A stretch of 40,327 bases of DNA from Sphingomonas phyllosphaerae (GCF_029623345.1 NZ_JAPYKH010000027.1:1-40327), one strand, 5' to 3'; shown: positions 24,985 through 33,059, numbered from the stretch's first letter. Translations and numbers: made by a program. Notes: generated by a model from the letters alone, not told the origin.

Positions 24985-26130
24985 TCACCCGCCGCGCTTC
25001 AGCGTCTCGCGCGCGATGATCAACTGCTGGATCTGGCTGGTGCCCTCGTAGATGCGAAACAGCCGCACGTCGCGGTACAGCCGCTCGATCCCGTAATCGG
25101 CGATATAGCCCGCCCCGCCGTAGATCTGCACTGCGCGGTCGGCGACGCGACCGACCATCTCGCTGGCGTAATATTTGGCCGCCGCGCTCTCCAGCACCAC
25201 GTCGGTGCCTGCGTCCTTCGCCGCCGCAGTCTCGAGCACCAGCGCGCGCGCGGCGAGCGCCTCGGTCTTGCTGTCGGCGACCATCGCCTGGATCAGCTGG
25301 TGCTCGGCGATCGCCTTGCCGAACTGGCGCCGCTCGCTGGCATAAGCGACGCAGTCGGCGATCAACCGCTCGGCGACGCCGACGCACACCGCCGCGATAT
25401 GGAGCCGCCCGCGGTCGAGCACGCGCATCGCGATCTTGAACCCCTCTCCCTCCGCGCCGAGCCGGTTGGCGACGGGCACCGCGACGTCGTCGAGGTGGAG
25501 GTCGGCGACCTTGGCGCCTTTCTGCCCCATCTTCTTCTCGGGCTCGCCCACCGACACGCCCGTCAGTGTACGCGGTACCAGGAAGGCGGAGACCCCGCGG
25601 CCGCCGGGCGCGTCGCCGGTGCGCGCCATCACGGTGAAGAGGTCGGCGCGGTCCGCATTGGTGATGTAGCGCTTGGTGCCCGAGAGCCGGTAGACGTCGC
25701 CGTCGCGCACCGCGCGCGTCGCCACCGCGCCGGAGTCGCTGCCGACGCCTGGCTCGGTCAGCGCGAAGCTGGTGACGATCTCGCCCGCGGCGATGCGCGG
25801 CAGCCACTCGGCCTTCTGCTCGGGCGTGCCGGCGAGCACCAGTCCCTGGCTGCCGATCCCGACGTTCGTCCCGAAGGTGGAGCGGAAGGCCGGCGTGGTG
25901 CGCCCCATCTCGATCGCGACCCGCGCCTCCTCCGCCATGGTGAGGCCGAGACCGCCATAATCCTCCCCGATCGAGAGGCCGAACAGCCCCATGTCGCGCA
26001 TCTCGGCGACGACCGCATCGGGCACGGTGTCGTCGGCCTCGACCTGCGCCTCAAGCGGGCGAAGCCGCTCGGCGACGTAACGACGGACGGTGTCGATCAG
26101 CGCGGCGAAGGTGTCGGGGTCCAGGGCCAT
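24985..26130 (-). CDS. acyl-CoA dehydrogenase
   Basis: A 381-residue FAD enzyme that makes the alpha-beta double bond of acyl-CoA thioesters, passing electrons to ETF. Visible are the all-alpha N-domain, FAD/substrate motif SFALTEPGVGSDSGAVAT, a GTKRYITNAD segment, and the C-terminal catalytic region with GGAGYIADYGIERLYRDVR (YGIERLYRD) and the base Glu in IYEGTSQIQ. Length and Glu position fit short/medium-chain and short-branched-chain members. With the thiolase, MaoC hydratase and SDR in this window it could supply a full beta-oxidation cycle, though the genes lie apart. Confidence 0.95.
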   Translation of the reverse strand: MALDPDTFAALIDTVRRYVAERLRPLEAQVEADDTVPDAVVAEMRDMGLFGLSIGEDYGGLGLTMAEEARVAIEMGRTTPAFRSTFGTNVGIGSQGLVLAGTPEQKAEWLPRIAAGEIVTSFALTEPGVGSDSGAVATRAVRDGDVYRLSGTKRYITNADRADLFTVMARTGDAPGGRGVSAFLVPRTLTGVSVGEPEKKMGQKGAKVADLHLDDVAVPVANRLGAEGEGFKIAMRVLDRGRLHIAAVCVGVAERLIADCVAYASERRQFGKAIAEHQLIQAMVADSKTEALAARALVLETAAAKDAGTDVVLESAAAKYYASEMVGRVADRAVQIYGGAGYIADYGIERLYRDVRLFRIYEGTSQIQQLIIARETLKRGG

Positions 26131-26368
26131 GGCAGGGCAGTCGACTGTTGCGGGTGCGGCGATCCTAAGCAGGCGACCGACGGTCTACAAGCCGCCAGCC
26201 AGACCCGATCTTCGAAAAGACCGTCCCGAGCTCGCTCGAAGCGCATACTGTCGCGAGGAATGGCGCGCGGGAACGCGGATCGCGGATGTGCGCGCGTCGG
26301 CGACGACGTGCGAATGCGACGATTCGGCGGCAATATGAGGGTGTTTTTAACCGCTGATTTACACTGCG

Positions 26369-26389
26369 GGACAGCAACGCTGTCCTTTT
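26369..26389 (+). terminator. terminator-like hairpin in leader of CHAP gene
   Basis: GGACAGC-AAC-GCTGTCC, a perfect 7-bp stem, then TTTT. It is oriented forward, 129 bases before the CHAP gene, with no gene upstream on that strand. It could end a small RNA or act as an attenuator. The rest of the 387-bp gap 26131-26517 shows nothing I can name. Confidence 0.5.
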
Positions 26390-26517
26390 CTCGCAACCTG
26401 TGTTCGGCTCACCGCCGCGGCAACTCGACTCGTCCGGAAAGGTTCCGGCGGCATTTGTCCGGTCACGGTTCGCCGCGTAGCAGAGGCTCATCAGTTTCGA
26501 GAGACTGGGGGTCACCC

Positions 26518-27069
26518 GTGAATTCCAAGGCTCTGACAGTGCGATTCGCGCTGGTGGTATCGTGCGCGCTGATGACGGTGGCGCCGGCGCAGGCGCGCTA
26601 CCTGCAGTGCGTTCCCTTCGCGCGCGAAGTCTCGGGCATCGAGATCCGCGGCAATGCCAACACCTGGTGGGGCCAGGCCGCCGGCCGCTACGAGCGCGGT
26701 CACGTGCCGGTGGAAGGCGCGGTGATGGCCTTCAAGGCGACCCGCGGCATGCCGATCGGCCACGTCGCGATGGTGAGCCGGATCGTCAGCGACCGCGAGG
26801 TGCTGCTCACCCATGCCAATTGGTCCCGCCGCGGCGGGATCGAGCGCGACGTCCGCGCGATCGACGTCTCGCCGGCGGGCGACTGGAGCGCGGTGCGCGT
26901 CTGGTATGCCGGTAACGGCGATCTCGGCACGAGCAGCTACCCGCTCGCGGGCTTCATCTATCCGGACAAGGCGCCGGCGCCCGATGCAGAGGCACCGCTC
27001 GCGCCCATGACGATCGCGACCACGGCCGCGGCCCCGGTGGCGGGCGCGCTGCCGGTCGACGGCGACTAA
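26518..27069 (+). CDS. secreted CHAP-domain peptidase/amidase
   Basis: A 183-residue exported protein. The GTG start (GGGGG 6-7 bases upstream) gives a signal peptide ending APAQA. The CHAP domain shows the nucleophile Cys in YLQCVPFAR, then NANTWWGQAAGRYERG, the His in IGHVAMVSR, and an Asn in LLTHANW. CHAP enzymes cleave peptidoglycan cross-links or glutathionylspermidine; for a small secreted form next to an envelope-repair gene, cell-wall remodelling is the likely role. The C-terminal 40 residues are Pro/Ala/Thr low complexity. No SH3 or wall-binding domain is present. It converges on msrB with an 18-bp gap and no obvious terminator. Confidence 0.9.
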   Translation: MNSKALTVRFALVVSCALMTVAPAQARYLQCVPFAREVSGIEIRGNANTWWGQAAGRYERGHVPVEGAVMAFKATRGMPIGHVAMVSRIVSDREVLLTHANWSRRGGIERDVRAIDVSPAGDWSAVRVWYAGNGDLGTSSYPLAGFIYPDKAPAPDAEAPLAPMTIATTAAAPVAGALPVDGD

Positions 27070-27087
27070 GCGGATCGCGCGCTCGAC

Positions 27088-27585
27088 TCACGCACCCCGG
27101 AAGGTCATCGCCACGCCATTCATGCAATAGCGCTTGCCCGTCGGCGGCGGGCCGTCGTCGAAGACGTGGCCGAGATGCCCGCCGCAGCGCCGGCAATGCA
27201 CCTCGACGCGCGCCATGCCGAGGCTGCGATCAGTCCGCGTCGCCACCGCGTCACGCAGCGGGGCGTAGAAGCTGGGCCAGCCGGTCCCGCTGTCGAACTT
27301 CGTCTTGGACGAGAACAGCGGCGCGGTGCAGCCCTTGCACGCGAACGTGCCGGCGCGATGCTCGTCGTTGAGCGGGCTGGTGAAGGGCCGCTCGGTGCCC
27401 TCGTGGCGCAGCACGTCATAGGCGGCAGGCCCGAGCTGCTGGCGCCACTGCGCGTCGGTCTTGCTCACCGCGAAGCGTTCGGGCGCGGCTTCGGCCTGAT
27501 GCCCGCATCCCACCAGCGCGACGCCGGCGGTGCCGAGCGAGGCGAGCGCGAGAAAGCGACGGCGGTGGAGCGGGATGTCGGTCAT
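27088..27585 (-). CDS. msrB: peptide-methionine (R)-S-oxide reductase, exported lipoprotein form
   Basis: Reduces methionine-R-sulfoxide in proteins. The 165-residue product has two zinc CxxC pairs (CKGC, CRRC), the GTGWPSF substrate motif, GGHLGHVFDDGP and the catalytic RYCMNG. The N-terminus is notable: a twin-arginine motif RRRFL, a hydrophobic stretch, and a lipobox LVGC, so it should leave through Tat and be lipid-anchored. That places it in the envelope repairing oxidised proteins. The ATG at 27585 begins this signal; the frame runs open further upstream but without reason. It is divergent from the short gene at 27680. Confidence 0.94.
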   Translation of the reverse strand: MTDIPLHRRRFLALASLGTAGVALVGCGHQAEAAPERFAVSKTDAQWRQQLGPAAYDVLRHEGTERPFTSPLNDEHRAGTFACKGCTAPLFSSKTKFDSGTGWPSFYAPLRDAVATRTDRSLGMARVEVHCRRCGGHLGHVFDDGPPPTGKRYCMNGVAMTFRGA

Positions 27586-27679
27586 CACGCGGATATAAGA
27601 CCGCGCCGGCGTCTCGCCAGGGCGCAGGACCAGGAAAAGCTCGCATGGGTTAAGACGCGGCAGCGGAGCTCCTTTTCCC

Positions 27680-28030
27680 ATGTCCTTCCAGCAGCTCGAT
27701 CCGCCGCTCCCCGGTCGATGTGCTCGATCGCGGCGCGGGCTACGCTTTCACGGTAACGATTATGGCCAGGAACATAATCTCATCTGGGTCACCGCTCTCA
27801 ACGAGACCGGCGAGATCTGGGTTGCACCCAATCCGCGCGTCCTTCTGCAGGCGAACTGGACGGTGGGTCGCGCCAAGCCCCCCGCGGTCGCCACGGCGCG
27901 CGACGGCGCCTATGTCGCCGAGGTGCCGCTGACCGCACCCCTTCGTAGCGTGACGCACCGGCTGGGCGCGGCGGACCCCGCGTGCTACGCCAGCGAGCGA
28001 TGCTCGATCCGCAGTCCATCCCCGTCCTGA
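27680..28030 (+). CDS. conserved hypothetical protein with a likely compensated frameshift
   Basis: A 116-residue frame beginning MSFQQLDPPLP and continuing DYGQEHNLIWVTALNETGEI and WVAPNPRVLLQANWTVGR, a pattern I recall from short sphingomonad hypotheticals. Between them, residues 12-26 (GRCARSRRGLRFHGN) look alien, being Arg-rich. The +1 frame over 27714-27755 instead encodes VDVLDRGAGYAFTV, which joins both sides smoothly. One extra base near 27713 and one missing base near 27756 would explain this. The C-terminal tail overlaps the proA start by 31 bases and may also be altered. Function unknown. No strong ribosome site is visible. Confidence 0.65.
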   Translation: MSFQQLDPPLPGRCARSRRGLRFHGNDYGQEHNLIWVTALNETGEIWVAPNPRVLLQANWTVGRAKPPAVATARDGAYVAEVPLTAPLRSVTHRLGAADPACYASERCSIRSPSPS

Positions 28031-29262
28031 TCAACACGATGACGGCGCGCGCGCGCGCCGCGGCGCACGCGCTTGCCGCCGCCGAGGACGTGACCAAGGC
28101 ACGCGCGCTGCACGCCGCCGCGGCGGCGCTGCGCGACCATGCGGCGATGATCCTCGACGCCAATGTCGAGGACGTGGCGCGCGCGAGCGACAACGCGCTC
28201 TCGCCCGCGCTGATCGACCGGCTCCGCCTCGATGCCGCGCGGCTTGAGGCGACAGCGACGGGGGTCGCCGCCGTCGCGGCGCTCGCCGATCCGGTCGGGC
28301 AAGTGATCGATCGCACCATCCGCCCCAACGGTCTCGCGCTCAGTCGCGTCCGCGTGCCAATCGGCGTGATCGGCATCGTCTATGAGAGCCGCCCCAACGT
28401 CACCGCCGACGCCGCGGCGCTGTGCGTCCGCTCGGGCAATGCGGTGATCCTGCGCGGCGGTTCGGAGGCGGTGGCGAGCAACCGCGCGCTCCACGCCGCT
28501 CTGGTCGAGGGGCTGGTCGCGGGCGGTCTGCCCGCCGACGCGGTCCAGCTCGTGCCCACCACCGACCGCGCCGCGGTCGGCGCGATGCTCGCGGCGGACG
28601 GCGCGATCGACCTGATCATCCCGCGCGGCGGCAAGAGTTTGGTCGCGCGCGTCCAGGCCGAGGCGCGCGTGCCGGTGCTGGCGCATCTCGATGGCGTCAA
28701 CCACGTCTTCGTCCACGCCTCGGCCGATCCCGACATGGCGCGCGCGGTGGTGATCGACGCCAAGCTGCGCCGCACCGGCGTGTGTGGCGCGATGGAGACG
28801 CTGCTGATCGATCGCGCCTGGCCGCACGCCGCCGCGCTGCTCGCCGCGCTGGCGGACGCGGGTTGCGCGCTGCGCGGCGACGCGGCGGCCCGGGCGCTGC
28901 TGCCGGCGATCACGCCCGCCGCGCCGAGCGACTGGGACGCCGAATATCTCGACTCCATCGCCGCGGTGGCGCTGGTCGACGGGCTCGGCGGCGCGCTGGC
29001 GCATATCGCGCGGCACGGATCGCATCATACCGACGCGATCGTCGCCGAAGACGAGCGTGTGGCGGAGCGCTTCCTCGCCGCCGTCGACTCGGCGATCGTG
29101 CTGTGGAACGCCTCGACCCAATTCGCCGACGGTGCGGAATTCGGGCTCGGCGCCGAGATCGGCATCGCCACGGGGCGGCTGCACGCGCGAGGCCCCGTCG
29201 CGCTGGAGGGGCTGACGACCTACAAATGGATCGGGCGCGGCACCGGCCAGGTGCGGGGGTGA
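28000..29262 (+). CDS. proA: glutamate-5-semialdehyde dehydrogenase (gamma-glutamyl phosphate reductase)
   Basis: The second step of proline synthesis: reduces gamma-glutamyl phosphate with NADPH. The 420-residue product has an ALDH fold with the family motifs VPIGVIGIVYESRPNVTADA (IGVIGIVYESRPN), SGNAVILRGGSEA, PRGGKSLV, HLDGVNHVFV and the nucleophile Cys in RRTGVCGAMET. The C-terminal FGLGAEIGIATGRLHARGP is also typical. The ATG at 28000 matches the family N-terminus. proB is not here. Its TGA overlaps the GTG of the antitoxin gene by one base pair set (GTGA), which suggests coupled translation. Confidence 0.97.
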   Translation: MLDPQSIPVLINTMTARARAAAHALAAAEDVTKARALHAAAAALRDHAAMILDANVEDVARASDNALSPALIDRLRLDAARLEATATGVAAVAALADPVGQVIDRTIRPNGLALSRVRVPIGVIGIVYESRPNVTADAAALCVRSGNAVILRGGSEAVASNRALHAALVEGLVAGGLPADAVQLVPTTDRAAVGAMLAADGAIDLIIPRGGKSLVARVQAEARVPVLAHLDGVNHVFVHASADPDMARAVVIDAKLRRTGVCGAMETLLIDRAWPHAAALLAALADAGCALRGDAAARALLPAITPAAPSDWDAEYLDSIAAVALVDGLGGALAHIARHGSHHTDAIVAEDERVAERFLAAVDSAIVLWNASTQFADGAEFGLGAEIGIATGRLHARGPVALEGLTTYKWIGRGTGQVRG

Positions 29263-29516
29263 ACCCGCGCGCGATCACCGCCGAGCTCGACGACGCGACC
29301 GTGGCGCTGGTCGACTCGATCGCGGCAGCGCGCGGCATCACCAGCGCGGCCTTCGCCGCCTCGGCGATCCGCGACGCGGTGGCGCGCGAGGCGGTGGCCG
29401 ACGGTTTTGTCCAACGCGGCATCGACCAGGTCGAGCGCGGCGAGACGGTCGACCATGACGAGGTGATGCGCGCGCTGGAGGCGATGATCGCGCGGCATCG
29501 CGCGCGATGCGGCTAG
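29259..29516 (+). CDS. ribbon-helix-helix antitoxin, ParD/CopG-like
   Basis: An 85-residue acidic-to-neutral protein. The N-terminal 45 residues (ITAELDDATVALVDSIAAAR, then GITSAAFAASAIRDAVARE) form a ribbon-helix-helix pattern, a beta strand and two helices. The C-terminal part (GIDQVERGETVDHDEVMRAL) matches the toxin-binding tail found in ParD and type II antitoxins. It likely neutralises the ParE-like protein encoded 40 bases downstream and represses its own promoter. The GTG start overlaps the proA stop. Its place inside a housekeeping operon is unusual. Confidence 0.8.
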   Translation: MNPRAITAELDDATVALVDSIAAARGITSAAFAASAIRDAVAREAVADGFVQRGIDQVERGETVDHDEVMRALEAMIARHRARCG

Positions 29517-29556
29517 CGCCCGTCGCGATCACGCCGCGCGCGACGATGTCGGCCGC

Positions 29557-29952
29557 GTGAGCGACTGGTGGAGCGGACCGCCTGCCCGTCGTCGCGTCAG
29601 CGCGCTTGCGCCGAGCACGGCGCCCGTGGTGTGGGCGCGCGTCGCCCTCGACGATCTGATCGCGATCGATGCCTGGCTCGACGAGCATGTCTCGCCCGCG
29701 ACCGCACTCGCGATGGTGTCCGCGATCCGGCGTCGCGCCGATTTCCTGCGCGACTTCCCTTATGGCGGCCGGCGACACTGCCGCGACACGCGCGTGCTGC
29801 GCGTGCTCGGGACGCCCTATCTGATCCATTATCGGCTGGCGACGCAGCGCTGCGAGGTGCTTCGCGTGTACCACGAGCGTGAGGACTGGCGCGAGGACGA
29901 CGCGAGCTTCCGCCCCGCAGCGACGCGCGGCGATCAGGCGGGGCTGACGTGA
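29557..29952 (+). CDS. RelE/ParE family toxin
   Basis: A 131-residue protein with the RelE/ParE fold signature: VVWARVALDDLIAIDAWLDE, a helix pair, FLRDFPYGGRRHCRDTRVLR, and the end strands YLIHYRLATQRCEVLRVYHE. ParE members inhibit gyrase, RelE members cut mRNA; sequence does not decide which. It starts with GTG at 29557, or possibly at 29626 or 29629, which would remove an Arg/Pro-rich lead of about 23 residues. The TGA overlaps the nadD GTG (GTGA), so toxin and NAD synthesis are translationally coupled. Confidence 0.8.
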   Translation: MSDWWSGPPARRRVSALAPSTAPVVWARVALDDLIAIDAWLDEHVSPATALAMVSAIRRRADFLRDFPYGGRRHCRDTRVLRVLGTPYLIHYRLATQRCEVLRVYHEREDWREDDASFRPAATRGDQAGLT

Positions 29953-30587
29953 GCCGTCGCATCGGCCTGCTCGGCGGCTCGTTCAACCCGGCGCACCGCG
30001 GCCACCGCCACCTCACGCTGGCGGCGATCCGCGCGCTCGACCTCGATGAGGTATGGTGGCTGGTCTCGCCGGGCAACCCGCTCAAGCCGCGCCGCGGCAT
30101 GTCGCCGCTGCCGGCGCGGCTCGCCTCGGCCCGCGCGATGGCGCGACGCGCCCCGATCCGCGCCACCGACATCGAGGCGCGGCTGCGTACGCGCTACACG
30201 GCGGACACCTTGTCCAAGCTCTCGCGGCGCTACCCGCGTGCGCGCTTCGTGTGGATGATGGGATCGGACAATCTCGCGCAATTCCATGAGTGGCAGCGCT
30301 GGCGCACGATCGCGCGGACGATGCCGATTGCGGTGGTGGCGCGTCCGGGTTATGATGCGCGTGCCCTCGCGGCGCCCGCGATGGGTTGGCTGCGGCGCTT
30401 TCGGCGGCCCGCACGCCAGGCGAGGAAGTGGACCGAGTGGAGTGTGCCAGCCCTGGTGCTGCTACGTTTCCGCCCTGACCCGACGTCCGCGACGCAGCTT
30501 CGCGCCGCCGACCCTGCCTGGCACGTTCGTTTCGCCGATCCCATATCCACGACTGACACGCCCGCCGCAGCGTCCGCGGCATCTTGA
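29949..30587 (+). CDS. nadD: nicotinate-nucleotide adenylyltransferase
   Basis: Joins nicotinate mononucleotide and ATP to deamido-NAD in NAD synthesis. The 212-residue product has the nucleotidyltransferase motif GGSFNPAHRGH (HxGH-type, residues 9-19), WWLVSPGNPLK, the TRYTADTL segment, and FVWMMGSDNLAQFHEW. Length is normal. The GTG start overlaps the toxin stop. The stop TGA is inside the ribosome site of rsfS. Confidence 0.96.
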   Translation: MSRRIGLLGGSFNPAHRGHRHLTLAAIRALDLDEVWWLVSPGNPLKPRRGMSPLPARLASARAMARRAPIRATDIEARLRTRYTADTLSKLSRRYPRARFVWMMGSDNLAQFHEWQRWRTIARTMPIAVVARPGYDARALAAPAMGWLRRFRRPARQARKWTEWSVPALVLLRFRPDPTSATQLRAADPAWHVRFADPISTTDTPAAASAAS

Positions 30588-30596
30588 GGAGCCACC

Positions 30597-30992
30597 TTGT
30601 CCGCCACTGACCCCGTTCATCGCACCGCCGACGCCGACCAGGCCGCGGCGCTGCACCAGCTCGTCCTGCAATCGCTCGACGACGACCAGGCGGTGGACAC
30701 GATATCGATCCCGCTCGCGGGCAAGTCGTCGATCGCGGACCATATGGTGATCGCCAGCGGGCGCTCGACCCGCCAGGTCGCCTCGATGGCGTCGAAGCTG
30801 GCCGAGAAGATCAAGGGCGAGACCGGGCGCTCGGCGCGGATCGAGGGGCTGCCCAGCGCCGACTGGGTGCTGATCGACGCGGGTGACGTGATCGTTCACC
30901 TCTTCCGCCCCGAGGTGCGCAGCTTCTACAATCTGGAGCGGATGTGGTCGTTCGGCGACGCGCCGCCCGCGGCCGGAGTGGCACAGGGCTGA
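30597..30992 (+). CDS. rsfS: ribosome silencing factor RsfS
   Basis: Binds uL14 on the large subunit and blocks subunit joining, slowing translation in stationary phase or starvation. The 131-residue product has DDDQAVDTISIPLAGKSSIA, DHMVIASGRSTRQV, the GADWVLIDxGDVIVHLF core (seen as SADWVLIDAGDVIVHLFRPE) and FYNLERMW. The start is TTG at 30597 with GAGGAG 6 bases upstream, overlapping the nadD stop. It lies in its normal place after nadD. A 320-bp repeat-bearing gap separates it from rlmH. Confidence 0.95.
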   Translation: MSATDPVHRTADADQAAALHQLVLQSLDDDQAVDTISIPLAGKSSIADHMVIASGRSTRQVASMASKLAEKIKGETGRSARIEGLPSADWVLIDAGDVIVHLFRPEVRSFYNLERMWSFGDAPPAAGVAQG

Positions 30993-31031
30993 CGGCATCG
31001 CCGCCTCTGGAAGGTGTGTCGCGGCATCGTC

Positions 31032-31124
31032 GTCATCCCGGCTTTGAGCCGGGATCCAGCCTTCCGCGGGAGGGACGCCGGCCGCTCTCACGGCACGCTG
31101 GATCCCGGGTCGAGCCAGGGATGA
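31032..31124. repeat. complete paired GTCATCCCGG palindromic repeat
   Basis: The best-preserved copy of the family. The left half has stem CCCGGCT-TTG-AGCCGGG and ends GGATCCAGC. The right half starts GCTGGATCCCGGG and ends CCAGGGATGAC. The two halves are thus complementary at both outer and inner ends. It lies in the 30993-31312 gap, which holds no gene, and lies within the rsfS-rlmH operon on the same strand. Confidence 0.8.
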
Positions 31125-31312
31125 CAGGTGACGCGAGCCGCTTTGCGACAATGAACATCCTGGGTCCGGAGCCGAGGATTGTGGCGCGGGGCGGGGCTGA
31201 CGGTCGTGGTAGGCGCGGCCTCCGCCAGGCAACGTCCCTGCGTCCGGGAGGATCACGGGCCCTCCCACACACATCGGATGACGCCGCGGCGCGCAGCCGC
31301 TAACCTTGCTCC

Positions 31313-31735
31313 ATGCTGCTCCACATCGTCGCGCGCGGACGGATCGGGCGTTCGCCTGAGGCCGAGCTGGTCGACCGCTATCTCAAGCGGATCGTCTGGC
31401 CGACGCGGCTGAGTGAGCTGCCCGACCGCGGCGGTCGCGAACCCGACCGACCGGCGCAGGGCCGCCGCGTGCTGCTCGACGAGAAGGGCGAGATGCTCGG
31501 CTCCGCCGCCTTCGCCGCGACGCTTGGTCGCTGGCGCGACGACGGGGTGCGCGAGGCGCGTTTCCTGATCGGCGCAGCGGACGGCTTCGGCGACGCCGAG
31601 CGTGCCGAGGCTGACCTGCTGCTCTCCTTCGGCCGCGCGACGTGGCCGCATCTGCTCGCGCGCGCGCTGCTCGCGGAGCAATTGTTCCGCGCCACCAGCA
31701 TCCTCGCCAACCACCCCTATCATCGTGAGGGCTGA
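31313..31735 (+). CDS. rlmH: 23S rRNA pseudouridine(1915) N3-methyltransferase
   Basis: A SPOUT methyltransferase that methylates pseudouridine 1915 in helix 69 of 23S rRNA. The 140-residue product has the knotted C-terminal half with LLDEKGEMLGSAAFAA, FLIGAADGFGDA, LSFGRATWPHLLARALLAEQ and LANHPYHR. Length is typical of alphaproteobacteria. It is followed within 5 bases, or with overlap, by the envC-like gene. Confidence 0.96.
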   Translation: MLLHIVARGRIGRSPEAELVDRYLKRIVWPTRLSELPDRGGREPDRPAQGRRVLLDEKGEMLGSAAFAATLGRWRDDGVREARFLIGAADGFGDAERAEADLLLSFGRATWPHLLARALLAEQLFRATSILANHPYHREG

Positions 31736-31739
31736 GCCG

Positions 31740-32723
31740 GTGCGCGCCTCCCGGCTCGGCGCGCTGCTCGCGCTAGCGCTGCTGGCACCGTCCGCCGCGG
31801 CGCTGCCGGACGCGTCGGCGCGGCGCGCGGGTGCGCAACTCGCTGGCGCCGAGGCGGAGATCGCCGCGGAGCGCACCCGCGCCGGCGTGATCGCGGCACG
31901 GCTGGCGCGACAGCGCGCCGCCCTCGCCGCCGAGCAGGGGCCGATCGTCCGGCTCGTCGCCGCGGTGGCGGCAGTGGCGCGACGGCCGCGCGCCGCGCTG
32001 CTGGTACGTCCCGGCACCGTGGCCGATCTCGTCCACGTCGAGGCGGTGCTCGGCGCCGCGACACCGCGGCTGCAACGCCGCACCGTCGCGCTGCGCGGCG
32101 CGCTGGCGCGGACGCGCGCGCTCGCGATGAGCGCGGCGGCGACGGAACGCGTGCTCGCCGCCGAGCGCGCGCGGCTGGTCGAGGCACGCGAGCGGCTCGC
32201 CGCGCTGAGCGACGACGACGAACGCGCGCTCGCGCTGGAAGAAGCCGCGCGCGACACCGCCGATCGCATTGCCGCGCTGGGCGGCGCACAGGCGGTGCTG
32301 GGCGATCTCATCGCGCTGCCGGGGCCGCCGGGCGGCACCACCGCGCCGCGCTCGCTCCAGCCGGCCTATCGCCTGCCCGTGCGCGGGCGGCTCGTCACCG
32401 GTCTGGGCGAGCTGTCAGACAATGGCGTGCGCTCGCGCGGGCTGACGCTGGCGGTGCCGCGCGGCGCGGCGGTGGTCGCGCCGGCGGGCGGGGTGGTACG
32501 CTACGTCGGCGGCTTCCGCAGCTACGGCACGATCGTGATCATCGATCACGGCGCGGGCTGGCAGACGTTGGTCACCGGCATCGCGATGCCGGCGGTGCGG
32601 CGTGGCGCGACGATCGCCGCCGGCGCCGCGCTCGGCCACGTCCCAGAGAGCGGCGAGGCGCGCGTCACGGTCGAACTGCGACGGCGCGGCACCCCCGTCG
32701 ATGTGGCGCAGCTGTTGGGGTGA
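31740..32723 (+). CDS. murein hydrolase activator EnvC-like (degenerate LytM/M23)
   Basis: A 327-residue exported protein. The signal peptide is followed by a coiled-coil (about residues 30-180, Ala/Arg/Glu-rich helices) and a LytM domain over about 210-327 (GVRSRGLTLAVPRGAAVVAPA, GGFRSYGTIVIIDHG). The zinc ligands are replaced: the first His is Arg/Gly (SRGLTLA), YAHL is VTGI, and HLHFE is RVTVEL. So it should be catalytically dead and act by switching on amidases, as EnvC does. GTG at 31740 has AGGG 8 bases before it; GTG at 31725 is the alternative. In related genomes ctpA often follows, but here a gene-free gap comes next. Confidence 0.88.
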   Translation: MRASRLGALLALALLAPSAAALPDASARRAGAQLAGAEAEIAAERTRAGVIAARLARQRAALAAEQGPIVRLVAAVAAVARRPRAALLVRPGTVADLVHVEAVLGAATPRLQRRTVALRGALARTRALAMSAAATERVLAAERARLVEARERLAALSDDDERALALEEAARDTADRIAALGGAQAVLGDLIALPGPPGGTTAPRSLQPAYRLPVRGRLVTGLGELSDNGVRSRGLTLAVPRGAAVVAPAGGVVRYVGGFRSYGTIVIIDHGAGWQTLVTGIAMPAVRRGATIAAGAALGHVPESGEARVTVELRRRGTPVDVAQLLG

Positions 32724-33059
32724 CGAGAGGAGGCCTGTGTCGCCGCTGGGATGGGGCGACGCGCGTGCCGGGAGCGCTCAGGCTAGGTCGTTTTCGCGCA
32801 CATGCGTGACCTCTGCGAACGCACCATAGCCGCTCGTCACTCAGCTGTTCTCCCGCGACCGCGGGAACCCAGGGTCAGGCAGGGTAACGGCCCGCGACGC
32901 TCGGGACTCCTCGGCTCCCGCATGCGCGCGAGCACGAAGGATCTGTCGTAACGATGTCGCGAACGTGCGAGTCCACACCCGAGCAGAGTGACGACCAGCC
33001 ACGCCCTCGATCCCTGGCCTCGCGCGTGCAGGAGACAACAGGGCGAGGAGGCCGCGCCC
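32724..33059. other. convergent gap with a degraded repeat
   Basis: No gene in 336 bases. 32846-32880 resembles the GTTCTCCCGCG...CGCGGGAACCCAGGGTC repeat type (stem TCCCGC-GACC-GCGGGA). A second half may remain near 32994-33020. It separates envC from the sugar operon. Confidence 0.5.

Noticed and set aside
31126..31312. Possible riboswitch or structured leader before rlmH
   Set aside because: GC-rich inverted pieces are present but match no leader class I know, and the stretch follows a repeat element.
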